Shown one piece after another: positions 18,808 through 26,332 of a DNA stretch of 64,000 nt. The stretch covers positions 1,760,735 to 1,824,734 of the forward strand of contig CP053449.1 in NCBI GenBank assembly GCA_013285465.1, given 5' to 3'. The notes under the pieces were generated by a model. That model made no database searches and was not told the origin of the DNA. It was given only the letters and a program-made list of their open reading frames with translations. Within the stretch, counting starts at the first letter, position 1. Every line of letters starts with the position of its first letter. Position numbers and translations under genes: made by a program. Source of the stretch: Pseudomonadota bacterium. Lineage in GTDB: Bacteria > Pseudomonadota > Alphaproteobacteria > Micavibrionales > CSBR16-224.

Positions 18808-19893
18808 ATGACGACCTCACGCGACCCGACAATGCCGCCGCCCTCACATGAGCCGCCGCCCCAGAAACCTGCTAGCCCCCGTGAGCCTTTAACGCATTCC
18901 GCAGGTCTCTGGTCAATTTTCATCATTTGTCTGCTGCTATTCCTAACATCCTTCTCCCGGGAGGGCGGAGCCAAGGATTTCATGCAAATGCAGGCGGGGC
19001 TGTTAACCCTGTTCTTCTTTCCTCCCGTACAAGAGCGGCTCTATAGAAATAAAGGCGGCCTGTTTCGCCATACGACACGTGTTCTAGTCTTTTTTCTTTC
19101 CTTCACACTCGCCGGATTTTTCCCATCTTTTCAGAAGGGTGTAAAGGAACAAGTAAAAAATACGCCGACAGCAACGACCGCCATCGCGGATAAAAAACAT
19201 CTGCCCGCACCCCGCAGAAAGCGTTTTGCCCACCTTCCCATCAATCAGACACTCACTGATATGCTGGCAGAAAAAGGTACCGCCCGAACCTTTACATTTA
19301 TGACAGACGAACTGACCCGCATAGCGCGCAGCCAGACCAATACGGAGGGCGCAGCACAAGCGCTTGCCATCGTTGAATGGGCGCGAGATTATCGCACTGA
19401 TCCGAATAAAAGCCCTGTTATTGGCATGATGGGAGCCATCACCATGGAGCGTATCCTCGCCGGAATGGGCGATAAAGACCTGCCTCCCGCCATTCACAAG
19501 GAACAGTATATTACTGCCGAAGATTACTTTCTAACGCATTTGCTACTACGCGAGAATATTACACGCTGCCAAATTCCGCCTTCAGCAACACGGGATATGT
19601 CGGCACTTGCCGGAGGACAGTTTGTCATCACCTCCGCACTACTTTACAAACGCTTCAAAACACTATTCGACAGCCTCCCTCCGGACGAGAGGACGAAGAT
19701 TATCACTAATTTACAAATAAATGCAGAACAGCGCAAAGACCGCGCCCCCGACACAGAATTCTGCCTGCATAGCCATACAGGAACAGCCGCCTTTATCCCT
19801 GATACAGACTGGCAAACTGCGCGGCAGAACATCCTGTCCGAGATCACAGAGAATTTGACAGGACAGACCGACATAGAAAAGGACAGCAAATGA
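18808..19893 (+). CDS. Unrecognised membrane-anchored protein, paralogue of the next gene
   Basis: A protein of about 361 residues that I do not recognise. The ATG at 18808 is chosen because TAAGGA lies 5 bases upstream; an earlier in-frame ATG at 18709 has no such support. A Pro-rich N-terminus is followed by three hydrophobic stretches (LWSIFIICLLLFLTSF, LLTLFFFPPV, VLVFFLSFTLAGFF) within the first 110 residues, then a soluble helical domain. That domain aligns along its length with the next protein: shared features include RENITRC, ALLYKRFKTLFDSLP and DTEFC. The two conserved Cys could form a disulfide if periplasmic. Its stop overlaps the next start (ATGA). Confidence 0.7.
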   Translation: MTTSRDPTMPPPSHEPPPQKPASPREPLTHSAGLWSIFIICLLLFLTSFSREGGAKDFMQMQAGLLTLFFFPPVQERLYRNKGGLFRHTTRVLVFFLSFTLAGFFPSFQKGVKEQVKNTPTATTAIADKKHLPAPRRKRFAHLPINQTLTDMLAEKGTARTFTFMTDELTRIARSQTNTEGAAQALAIVEWARDYRTDPNKSPVIGMMGAITMERILAGMGDKDLPPAIHKEQYITAEDYFLTHLLLRENITRCQIPPSATRDMSALAGGQFVITSALLYKRFKTLFDSLPPDERTKIITNLQINAEQRKDRAPDTEFCLHSHTGTAAFIPDTDWQTARQNILSEITENLTGQTDIEKDSK

Positions 19894-20630
19894 CCACACC
19901 TCCTTCGCACATAAAAATATACCGCCGATGCCTATTTTCTGCCCTTTGCACCGCTCTTTTGTTTTTCTGCGGCGGCACGGCTCATGCCATTGATGACAAT
20001 ATCCACCAAAAGCACCGCAAAATGGCAATATATCAGGCACTGGACAAAATGGACCGCGAGCAAGGTGCCGATGAAACGCAGATATTCGTCCTGAACAAAA
20101 TCTCCGAACTCCTGGATCCGGCGGCCAATGCCGGAAAAGGCGATGATTTGCGCGCCATTTTCACCTGGCTGCAGGATTGGCATGATATGAACAGGCATCC
20201 GCTTTACGGGCTGGTTTTGTCAGAGCATTTTCTTACCATGCTGCAAAGTGATCTGGCCATCCATGATCTGCAGCATGAAGAACTGGTCAAAAAGATGCTG
20301 CAAAATTACTTTCTGGCCTTTGTGATTATCCGCGAGGAAATGGCACGCTGCGCGCATCCCTCGCAGGAATCCGCCGCAGGCAACAGCTTTGTCGCCTTTT
20401 TGTTGCGCTACAAGCTTTACAAAACATTGTACAATACGCTGGATGACACGCAGAAAAGGCTGATCTACAAATATGTGGAAAAAAATGAGCAAAAACTGCA
20501 TAACCGTCCGCGGACCGACAAATATTGCCTTAAGCCCGGAGAAGACGCCGCAGAGTTTCTGCCGCAGGATGAGTGGGAAAAGAAACGCGCAGACCTGTTT
20601 CAGGAATTAAAGGAGGCGATGGGGCAGTAA
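19890..20630 (+). CDS. Unrecognised secreted helical protein, paralogue of the previous gene
   Basis: A 246-residue protein with a clear signal peptide (RRCLFSALCTALLFFCGGTAHA), so probably periplasmic or exported. The mature part is helical and matches the soluble domain of the preceding protein: REEMARC, FLLRYKLYKTLYNTL and TDKYC occupy the same positions, including both conserved Cys, and DEWEKKRADLF matches TDWQTARQNIL. Start and previous stop overlap as ATGA, so the pair is translationally coupled. One copy is anchored and one is free, suggesting partners made in equal amounts. No known family was recognised. Confidence 0.75.
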   Translation: MTTPPSHIKIYRRCLFSALCTALLFFCGGTAHAIDDNIHQKHRKMAIYQALDKMDREQGADETQIFVLNKISELLDPAANAGKGDDLRAIFTWLQDWHDMNRHPLYGLVLSEHFLTMLQSDLAIHDLQHEELVKKMLQNYFLAFVIIREEMARCAHPSQESAAGNSFVAFLLRYKLYKTLYNTLDDTQKRLIYKYVEKNEQKLHNRPRTDKYCLKPGEDAAEFLPQDEWEKKRADLFQELKEAMGQ

Positions 20631-20634
20631 TATA

Positions 20635-21492
20635 TCAGCTACCTTTTGCCGCAGCGGCGATACTGTCTTTCAGCGCATCCGAACAGGCCGCAAAAAACGG
20701 ATTTAAAAACTGTTCTTCCGTCTTGCCGTAACGCAGCGGCGAACCGTCCAGCGCCAGTACATGCCCGCCGGCGGCACGCAAAATCGCATCCCCTGCCGCC
20801 GTATCCCATTCACAAGTCGGGGCAAGACGCGGATAAAGATCAGCCACACCTTCGGCAATCGCACAAAATTTCAAGGAACTGCTGCGCGCCGCCAATGCCG
20901 CCACCTTATAGCCGCTGACAAAACGCTGAATTGCTGCGGGATTACCGTGCCGGCGGCTTTCAATCACCGTCAATCCCTCTTCGGGCGGTTTCCGCACAGT
21001 CAGAGGCGTTTTATCCCGCGTCCCCGTTTCCTGCATAAAGACATGGTTGCGGCCTGCCGCCGCATAAAGAACATCCTTCATCGGCAGATAGATCACGCCC
21101 AGCACAGGGATAAAATTTTCCATCAGCGCAATGTTCACGGTAAATTCGCCGCCACCGCCGACAAATTCCTTGGTACCGTCCAGCGGATCAACGCACCAGT
21201 AAGTGCCGCCGGAAATATCGGGAATCGTTCCCGCCGCAACAGATTCCTCGCCCAGAAACGGAATCTGCGGTGCCAGCTCCGCCAGTTTTTTAACGATCAT
21301 CTCTTCCGCCTTTTGATCGGCGATGGTCACGGGGCTGCCGTCCTGTTTTATTTCGGCGGTAAAATCACCTTCAAAAATCTGTTTTTCCACCGCACCCGCC
21401 GCACGCGCCAATGCACAAAGATCATCCAGAATCTCCGCCATCGGGTGAAGAGCCGTCTCCGCACCGTTATCTGTCATTTTTTTGCTTTCCAT
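20635..21492 (-). CDS. cysQ: 3'(2'),5'-bisphosphate nucleotidase CysQ
   Basis: A 285-residue inositol-monophosphatase-fold enzyme that dephosphorylates 3'-phosphoadenosine 5'-phosphate, a by-product of sulfate assimilation. The metal-binding motifs are present: FLGEES near residue 80, DPLDGTKEF near 101 and EWDTAAGDAILRAAGG near 228. The loop after DGTKEF reads VGGGGEFTVN, glycine-rich compared with the usual charged version. The start is the ATG at 21492 (ATG at residue 6 also possible). The convergent gene ends 4 bases away. Confidence 0.92.
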   Translation of the reverse strand: MESKKMTDNGAETALHPMAEILDDLCALARAAGAVEKQIFEGDFTAEIKQDGSPVTIADQKAEEMIVKKLAELAPQIPFLGEESVAAGTIPDISGGTYWCVDPLDGTKEFVGGGGEFTVNIALMENFIPVLGVIYLPMKDVLYAAAGRNHVFMQETGTRDKTPLTVRKPPEEGLTVIESRRHGNPAAIQRFVSGYKVAALAARSSSLKFCAIAEGVADLYPRLAPTCEWDTAAGDAILRAAGGHVLALDGSPLRYGKTEEQFLNPFFAACSDALKDSIAAAAKGS

Positions 21493-21510
21493 GAAATTAC
21501 CCTGCCTGCC

Positions 21511-22497
21511 TCAGGCATCCTCGCGCTTGCTTAAAGCCGCATGCAAACCGCGCAACACAATCATCTGCCCGACAGGCCCCGGCATATAGCCGCCGTCATC
21601 CGCCGTACTGGCGGCAACAAGCCGTCCGGCCGCCTTGGCCACAGCCACTGCACGCCCCATCAGATCACCGAAACCGACATGTTCGAAGAAATCTTCGATC
21701 GGCTCCCGCAGCTCTTCCAGCATTTCGTGGTAATGGCTGTTATCCTGTTCGTCATTCACCGGATTCAGCGCCGTCCATTTACTGTCTTTTCCGGTCGCAT
21801 GGCGGTTCACTTCGCCCTGCATGACTTTCACCAGATCATCATGCAGCTTTCTCTTGTCATCTTCCGTGACCGCAGCGTTTTTCTTTTGTTCCGCGATTCC
21901 CTCCAGCCCGTAAACCGCCGCCAATGCCGCCAGTGCCGCCAGTGAAATATCCACGCCCCAGCCTTCGCTGATGAAATCATCAATCAGGATGTCGCAAAAC
22001 TCGCTTGCGGCGGTTTCAAAAATCGCGCAGGTAATCACCGTTTCCATCAATACCCGCAAACAGCGCGCGACCGTCATATCAATCGCGCCATGTTCATGCC
22101 ATTCGGGGAAATCACTGATAATCAACCCGATCACAATTTCATGCACGTCATCCAGACCTTTATCCAGCTGGTTTTCCGCCTCACGCGCAATATGCCGCCC
22201 TTTTTCGGTGAAGAAATCCATTTCAACCATATCCGGCAGAAATTCGAGCAATTGCTCAATCTCGACCTGTTCCGGCTCCGTCTCCAGCAGATCGGCAATC
22301 CGGAAAAAGGTTTGCTCCATCACAATATCGGGTTCTTCATATTCAAACAGCGTTTCCGCCAGCATACCGCCATACAGCAAAATCGTATGCAGCGCTTTAT
22401 CGCGGTCAATCTTTTCCCCTACATGCAAAATCTTTGCAATATGGCTATGCAATTTTTTTGCATGTTCCGTGCGTTCGGTCATTGTGGGTGTATCCAT
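21511..22497 (-). CDS. Unrecognised acidic helical protein
   Basis: A protein of about 328 residues, acidic and predicted all-helical, without signal peptide or transmembrane segment; I do not recognise a family. The ATG at 22497 is chosen because GAAGGA lies just upstream and the preceding gene stops 8 bases earlier. Notable stretches are a Leu/Glu-rich segment (EPEQVEIEQLLEFLPDMVEM), DISLAALAALAAVYGLEGIA, and a C-terminal Gly/Ala patch (MGRAVAVAKAAGRLVAAS). It lies between the SH3 protein and cysQ on the same strand and may share their transcript. Confidence 0.65.
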   Translation of the reverse strand: MDTPTMTERTEHAKKLHSHIAKILHVGEKIDRDKALHTILLYGGMLAETLFEYEEPDIVMEQTFFRIADLLETEPEQVEIEQLLEFLPDMVEMDFFTEKGRHIAREAENQLDKGLDDVHEIVIGLIISDFPEWHEHGAIDMTVARCLRVLMETVITCAIFETAASEFCDILIDDFISEGWGVDISLAALAALAAVYGLEGIAEQKKNAAVTEDDKRKLHDDLVKVMQGEVNRHATGKDSKWTALNPVNDEQDNSHYHEMLEELREPIEDFFEHVGFGDLMGRAVAVAKAAGRLVAASTADDGGYMPGPVGQMIVLRGLHAALSKREDA

Positions 22498-22504
22498 TAT
22501 TCCT

Positions 22505-23035
22505 TCATTCTTTCGATTTTTCTTCCGCCGCCGTATCGCCCCAAAGCGCCGCGGCAGGTATCCAGCCTTCATAGCCTGAAACGCCTATACTGCACCATGC
22601 TTTCACACATTGGTCAAGCTTTACGATGACCCCCGGCTCCACCCGCAGTAGAATCCGCGCATCCTCCGCAGGTTTTGCACGCATTTCACGTGTTTTATCA
22701 CGGATGATCGCTGTTTTCCTGCCGGAGAGCAGATTCATATGCACCCAGCCGGTTTCTCCGTCAAACAGCTCGATCTGCCGCCAGACATCAAATTCACGGA
22801 TAATTTTCACCGGCATCGTCTCCCGCGTCAGAATCCACTTCACCGGATAGCGCGCACCGGGGCCGCTGCGCAGATTGGTCTTGGCATCGCGCAGACTGGC
22901 ATAATAAGCCTCTGCACCTGTTAATTTGGCCGTGCAAGGCGTCACCGCGAAACCAAGCACCAGAATACTCGCCAGCACAGCCGCTCTAAAAACGGAAAAA
23001 CGGGATTTTTTTGTCATATATATTGAATTATCCAT
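22505..23035 (-). CDS. Exported protein with bacterial SH3 domains
   Basis: A 176-residue protein with an N-terminal signal peptide (hydrophobic core VFRAAVLASILVLGFAV, cleavage probably after PCTA). The first SH3-like unit carries TNLRSGPGARYPVKWILTR, and a second degenerate unit ends in WCSIGVSGYEGWIPAAALWG. Such SH3_3/SH3_4 proteins are usually periplasmic peptidoglycan- or protein-binding modules. The ATG at 23035 is preceded by TAGGA. It is divergent from dusA, with 27 bases between the start codons. Confidence 0.85.
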   Translation of the reverse strand: MDNSIYMTKKSRFSVFRAAVLASILVLGFAVTPCTAKLTGAEAYYASLRDAKTNLRSGPGARYPVKWILTRETMPVKIIREFDVWRQIELFDGETGWVHMNLLSGRKTAIIRDKTREMRAKPAEDARILLRVEPGVIVKLDQCVKAWCSIGVSGYEGWIPAAALWGDTAAEEKSKE

Positions 23036-23062
23036 GTTTTTCCTATATTAAACAGAACCATT

Positions 23063-24112
23063 ATGGTGTTTCAACAAAAACAAATACCGCAAGGCAATCG
23101 CACGGGGGGCAAACAGCCTCTCGACCGGCGCATTGCCGTTGCCCCGATGATGGGCTGGACGGACCGGCATGACCGCTATTTCCTGCGTCTGATTTCCCCC
23201 CATGCATTATTATATACGGTGATGTTAACCTCCGGCGCTTTACTGCACGGCGATGCCGCGCGTTTTCTGCAATTTGACCCGGCGGAACATCCTGTTGCCC
23301 TGCAACTTGGCGGCAGCGACCCGCAGGAGCTGGCCAAAGCCGCAAAAATGGGCGAAGCCGCCGGTTATGACGAAATCAATCTTAATTGCGGCTGTCCCAG
23401 CGACCGTGTCCAGCGCGGTGCATTCGGCGCCTGCATGATGAAACAACCGGCTTTGGTCGCGGATTGCGTCGCCGCAATGCATGAGGCCGTTGATGTTCCC
23501 GTCACCGTCAAAACCCGTATCGGCGTCGATGAATATGACAGCTATGATTTTCTGTGTGATTTTATCGGCCAAATCTCGGAAAAAGGCGGCTGTGACGTCT
23601 TTATCATCCATGCCCGCAAAGCCTGGCTTAAAGGGCTGAACCCAAAACAAAACCGCACAGTACCGCCGCTGCGCTGGGATATCGTCCATCGTTTAAAGCA
23701 GGATTTCCCGCATCTGACAATCATTCTGAACGGCGGGATTGATAATCCGGATGATGTCCGTGAACAATTGCAACACAGTGACGGCGTGATGATCGGGCGC
23801 GAAGCCTATCAAAATCCTTATTTTCTGGCCACGCTGGAAGAAGGTGTTTTCGGCACGCCTGCCGAAACCCTGCGCAGCCGCCATGAAACCATCCGCGCCC
23901 TGCTGCCTTATATTGAAGACGAGCTGTCAAAAGGCGCGCAGCTTTATGATATAACCCGTCATATTCTCGGCCTTTTTCAAGGGCTGCCCGGCGCGAAGAA
24001 ATGGCGCCGCATCCTGTCGGAAAAGGCTTTCCTCCCTTCCGCAGGACCGGAAGTCGTCCTTGAAGCCCTGTCCCATGTCGCTGAAATCGGCGACGAAAAA
24101 AGATATGCGTAA
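23063..24112 (+). CDS. dusA: tRNA-dihydrouridine(20/20a) synthase DusA
   Basis: A 349-residue FMN-dependent enzyme reducing uridine 20/20a in the tRNA D-loop. The TIM-barrel motifs are clear: VAPMMGWTDRHDRYFLR near residue 26, INLNCGCPSDRVQRGAFGA near 110 with the catalytic Cys, VKTRIGVD near 150 and VMIGREAYQNPY near 240. The GWTDRHDRYF and QRGAFGA signatures favour DusA over DusB or DusC. The start codon is 27 bases from the divergent SH3 gene. Confidence 0.95.
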   Translation: MVFQQKQIPQGNRTGGKQPLDRRIAVAPMMGWTDRHDRYFLRLISPHALLYTVMLTSGALLHGDAARFLQFDPAEHPVALQLGGSDPQELAKAAKMGEAAGYDEINLNCGCPSDRVQRGAFGACMMKQPALVADCVAAMHEAVDVPVTVKTRIGVDEYDSYDFLCDFIGQISEKGGCDVFIIHARKAWLKGLNPKQNRTVPPLRWDIVHRLKQDFPHLTIILNGGIDNPDDVREQLQHSDGVMIGREAYQNPYFLATLEEGVFGTPAETLRSRHETIRALLPYIEDELSKGAQLYDITRHILGLFQGLPGAKKWRRILSEKAFLPSAGPEVVLEALSHVAEIGDEKRYA

Positions 24113-24205
24113 ATTCTTCGCATTTTCAGGGTTTTCCTTTTGGTTTTTTTACTGCTATACTTTTGCTTGTCAAAGACGTCTTCTTGGAATGAAACTTAAA
24201 CGATA

Positions 24206-24826
24206 ATGGTCTGGAAGCAATTAGAAAAAGAGAACGTTTCCGTGGTATTGGACAGGCTTGGTACTGATCCGAACGCGATTGTGTTCTCAAAAGAATTCAC
24301 GGAAATCGTCTGGGACGATCTTCCGTTCTATCCGCGTTTCGACCTTTACCGCCTTGTCAATTACGCGACAATGCCGTCTTTCAGCATGGAATATCTTAGT
24401 GACGGCAATGTTTTTATTCCGCTCGATGGCACAGCAAACCCGATTTATGCCATTAATGAAGAATCCCCGATTAAACTGACGGAAAAAAACGTCGTTGATT
24501 ATCTGGAGTTTTTCTTTTCCCATGTGCGCGGCAGCGATGGCGATATCTATCTGATCAAAGACCCGGAAAAAATGCCGGGCATTGAGTCACTTGACCCCGC
24601 ACAGCAAAAAAATGTTAAAAACAGCCATAAACCGCTGACAATCGAGGCCGGATCATTCCCCGGCCAATTCATTATACGCGGCACGCTGTTCTATAGCGGC
24701 TGCCTGATTTCGGCGACCGTTCGGGTTTCATCGGAAGGCAGACTGTCTTTCATTGAACGGGACCTTCTGCTCCGCGACATTGCATTCCCGCACAATGCCG
24801 TAAATTACTACTGGATGGGAGAATAA
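24206..24826 (+). CDS. Unrecognised cytoplasmic protein
   Basis: A 206-residue soluble protein without signal peptide, family not recognised. The N-terminal part is rich in aromatics (DDLPFYPRFDLYRLVNYATMP), with alternating strand-like segments after it and a C-terminal YSGCLISATVRVSSEGRL beta stretch. It is separated by 4 bases from the next gene on the same strand, so the two form a likely operon. A TATACT-like -10 lies about 50 bases upstream in a T-rich region without a good -35. Confidence 0.6.
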   Translation: MVWKQLEKENVSVVLDRLGTDPNAIVFSKEFTEIVWDDLPFYPRFDLYRLVNYATMPSFSMEYLSDGNVFIPLDGTANPIYAINEESPIKLTEKNVVDYLEFFFSHVRGSDGDIYLIKDPEKMPGIESLDPAQQKNVKNSHKPLTIEAGSFPGQFIIRGTLFYSGCLISATVRVSSEGRLSFIERDLLLRDIAFPHNAVNYYWMGE

Positions 24827-24830
24827 GAAT

Positions 24831-25358
24831 ATGTCGGCAAGCGACAACGATCCTTTCAAAAACCTTGATGAGATTCTTGCGCCGGACAGCACCCGCAGCT
24901 CCACGCCCGATCCGCAGATCATGATTGAGAAATCTCTGGAAGTTTTAAGCCAAAGCAGTATGTCTTTCCCGCTGGTCGAAATGATTACGGAACACAGCTT
25001 GAAAATACGCGTTATCACAACACCGCGTGAATTCAGCTATGTGCCCGAAACAAAAGATGTTTATGTCGGGATTACCGCCGTAAACCCCGCACAGCCCGCA
25101 AAGTTTATCCTGCTTCTGGCCGACGCGCTGCTGGAGGCAAAACTTGATATGGAAGGCTATTCACAGCCTGCCATTACCGAAACGCGCGAAAAATATGTGA
25201 CTGAAACGGCAGAAAGAAAAGCCCGGAAAGTCGGGCATTTATGTGCCATCGCCTTTGATCTTGACCAAAAAGAGCAGTTTGCAGGTTACCGGTTTATTGA
25301 CGAAATGCATAAACTGGGACATGATAAAGCTATGGATGTTTTCGTTTCGAGTCTTTAA
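24831..25358 (+). CDS. Unrecognised protein, possibly a degenerate relative of the HExxH pair at 54-56 kb
   Basis: A 175-residue soluble acidic protein. Residues about 50-105 resemble, in order and spacing, the region around the zinc motif of the two metallopeptidase-like proteins at 53966-55949: a helix ending in LKIRVI, then YVPETKDVYVG, then LLADALLEAK where those proteins have LAHELRHAW. The His ligands and the catalytic Glu are missing. If the relationship is real, this is a non-catalytic homologue; the similarity was judged by eye and is weak. Its stop codon lies inside the CtrA-type box of the next gene. Confidence 0.6.
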   Translation: MSASDNDPFKNLDEILAPDSTRSSTPDPQIMIEKSLEVLSQSSMSFPLVEMITEHSLKIRVITTPREFSYVPETKDVYVGITAVNPAQPAKFILLLADALLEAKLDMEGYSQPAITETREKYVTETAERKARKVGHLCAIAFDLDQKEQFAGYRFIDEMHKLGHDKAMDVFVSSL

Positions 25359-25387
25359 CGACTTGTTAACCGAATCAATCCTATAAT
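25355..25387 (+). promoter_or_regulatory. CtrA-type promoter of the first 50-residue protein gene
   Basis: TTAA-CGACTTG-TTAACC at 25355-25371 is an exact CtrA full site (TTAA-N7-TTAAC). It is followed after 10 bases by a perfect -10 TATAAT (25382-25387). There is no TTGACA-like -35; the CtrA box occupies that position, as in CtrA-activated Caulobacter promoters. The match is read directly; regulation by CtrA is inferred. Confidence 0.6.
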
Positions 25388-25409
25388 GTGCTTACATAAT
25401 CACATTATA
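25382..25409. repeat. Perfect 9-bp inverted repeat overlapping the -10
   Basis: TATAATGTG (25382-25390) and CACATTATA (25401-25409) are exact inverted copies separated by 10 bases. The left arm includes the -10 hexamer, so a protein bound here would compete with RNA polymerase. Alternatively the arms form a hairpin at the start of the transcript. Confidence 0.5.
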
Positions 25410-25447
25410 ATAAAAAGCCAACTGCCAAAGAGCAAAGGAGACGTACC

Positions 25448-25600
25448 ATGAAATACTCACAATCGATCAAAGCGGTCGAAGACGTCATAAAACCTGCGAT
25501 CATGCAAATTGCTGCAGATTACCACAGTGATGTGCGCAAAGCTCTTGGTGTGGCCCCGTCCCTCTCGGGACCGAGAACCGTTCACGGACTGACGCGTTAA
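25448..25600 (+). CDS. 50-residue protein, first of a paralogous pair
   Basis: A 50-residue protein beginning MKYSQSIKAVEDVIKPAI. It is basic overall, with no signal peptide or membrane segment, and is not a family I know. It has a strong ribosome-binding site (AAAGGAGA, 7 bases before ATG), a CtrA-type promoter and a clear intrinsic terminator, so it is a complete single-gene unit. The next small gene encodes a protein of exactly the same length with the shared pattern MxYxxxxxxVExxxxPxIxxxAxxxHxxxRxxLG[VI]A. That conservation supports translation. Confidence 0.7.
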   Translation: MKYSQSIKAVEDVIKPAIMQIAADYHSDVRKALGVAPSLSGPRTVHGLTR

Positions 25601-25635
25601 CAGGTTTTTAAGCACAGAGATAACAGATTTTTTGG

Positions 25636-25663
25636 AAGCCCGGTCATTTGACCGGGCTTTTCC
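25636..25663 (+). terminator. Intrinsic terminator after the first 50-residue gene
   Basis: An 8-bp perfect stem GCCCGGTC/GACCGGGC (25638-25645 with 25650-25657), extended by two A-T pairs, has a 4-base loop ATTT and is followed by TTTTCC. This is a classic rho-independent terminator. Confidence 0.85.
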
Positions 25664-25741
25664 TATAAAGACGCCTAATTATTTTCTTTAAAATCAACAT
25701 TTTGAAGAAGAAAGAAAAATCTTAATCAATTTTCTTCGTAT

Positions 25742-25774
25742 TTAACCGTTCTTTAACCATATTATTCATATAAT
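25742..25774 (+). promoter_or_regulatory. CtrA-type promoter of the second 50-residue protein gene
   Basis: TTAA-CCGTTCT-TTAACC at 25742-25758 is a second exact CtrA full site. Again 10 bases separate it from a perfect TATAAT -10 (25769-25774). Box geometry is identical to the promoter at 25355, while the surrounding bases differ, which argues for selection on the boxes. Confidence 0.6.
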
Positions 25775-25848
25775 AGTAAACATAAAATATAGCGATTAAG
25801 ATTGAGCGCAACGATATTCAGAGTTTAAGGTGTGAAGGAGTAAGTCAA

Positions 25849-26001
25849 ATGGGATATAAAGATCAACGCACGCAGGTTGAAAATGCCGTAAGACCGGGAA
25901 TTGAAAAAAAGGCCGGTGCACATCACGATAATGCGCGCACAATTCTGGGCATCGCCAATCAGCGTTTCGAACGCCGCCCCGGTCAGCAACTGAAAAACTG
26001 A
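25849..26001 (+). CDS. 50-residue protein, second of a paralogous pair
   Basis: A 50-residue basic protein beginning MGYKDQRTQVENAVRPGI. It shares length and spaced residues with the preceding small protein (Tyr3, Val9-Glu10, Pro15, Ile17, His26, Arg30, LGIA at 33-36). The ribosome-binding site GAAGGAG lies about 8 bases before ATG. Own CtrA-type promoter and own terminator. The function is unknown; co-regulation by the cell-cycle regulator CtrA would suggest a swarmer-stage or division-linked role. Confidence 0.7.
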   Translation: MGYKDQRTQVENAVRPGIEKKAGAHHDNARTILGIANQRFERRPGQQLKN

Positions 26002-26026
26002 CTTATCGCTTTTATCAAAGAATTCG

Positions 26027-26062
26027 CGGGCTGCGCATTTCATAATGCGCGCCCGTTTGTTT
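26027..26062. terminator. Intrinsic terminator shared by convergent genes
   Basis: The stem CGGGC-T-GCGCATT / AATGCGCGCCCG (26027-26039 with 26044-26055) has one bulged T and a TCAT loop. It is followed by TTTGTTTTA on the plus strand. It lies between the second 50-residue gene and the convergent DUF1192 gene and could serve both. Confidence 0.7.
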
Positions 26063-26064
26063 TA

Positions 26065-26265
26065 TCAATCTCCCTTACCGCCAAAAACGGAATCCGCAAG
26101 CGCTTTTGAGGATTCCTTTTTCTTCATATCCGCTTCGGCGCGATTAATCTCAGCCTTGAGTTCCTCAATATATTCTTTCAACTCCCCCACCGACATTTTT
26201 TCCAGATTGCGCGGGAATTCGCTGCCCTCTTTCTTGCGTGGTGCCTCTTCCAGATCAAAAACCAT
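26065..26265 (-). CDS. DUF1192 family protein
   Basis: A 66-residue protein matching the small alphaproteobacterial DUF1192 family: the core MSVGELKEYIEELKAEINRA is a short coiled coil, followed by a KKKESSKALADSVFGG tail. Function in the family is unknown. The ATG at 26265 is chosen because GGAGA lies about 8 bases upstream; the longer upstream reading frame is composition-poor and unsupported. It is divergent from the quinone oxidoreductase, a neighbourhood seen with DUF1192 in other alphaproteobacteria as far as I recall. Confidence 0.8.
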   Translation of the reverse strand: MVFDLEEAPRKKEGSEFPRNLEKMSVGELKEYIEELKAEINRAEADMKKKESSKALADSVFGGKGD

Positions 26266-26332
26266 GTTTCTTTCTCCGCATGTGTCATGTAGATTTGAGA
26301 CAATCGTAAAACAACAGTGACGGGATTGCAAA

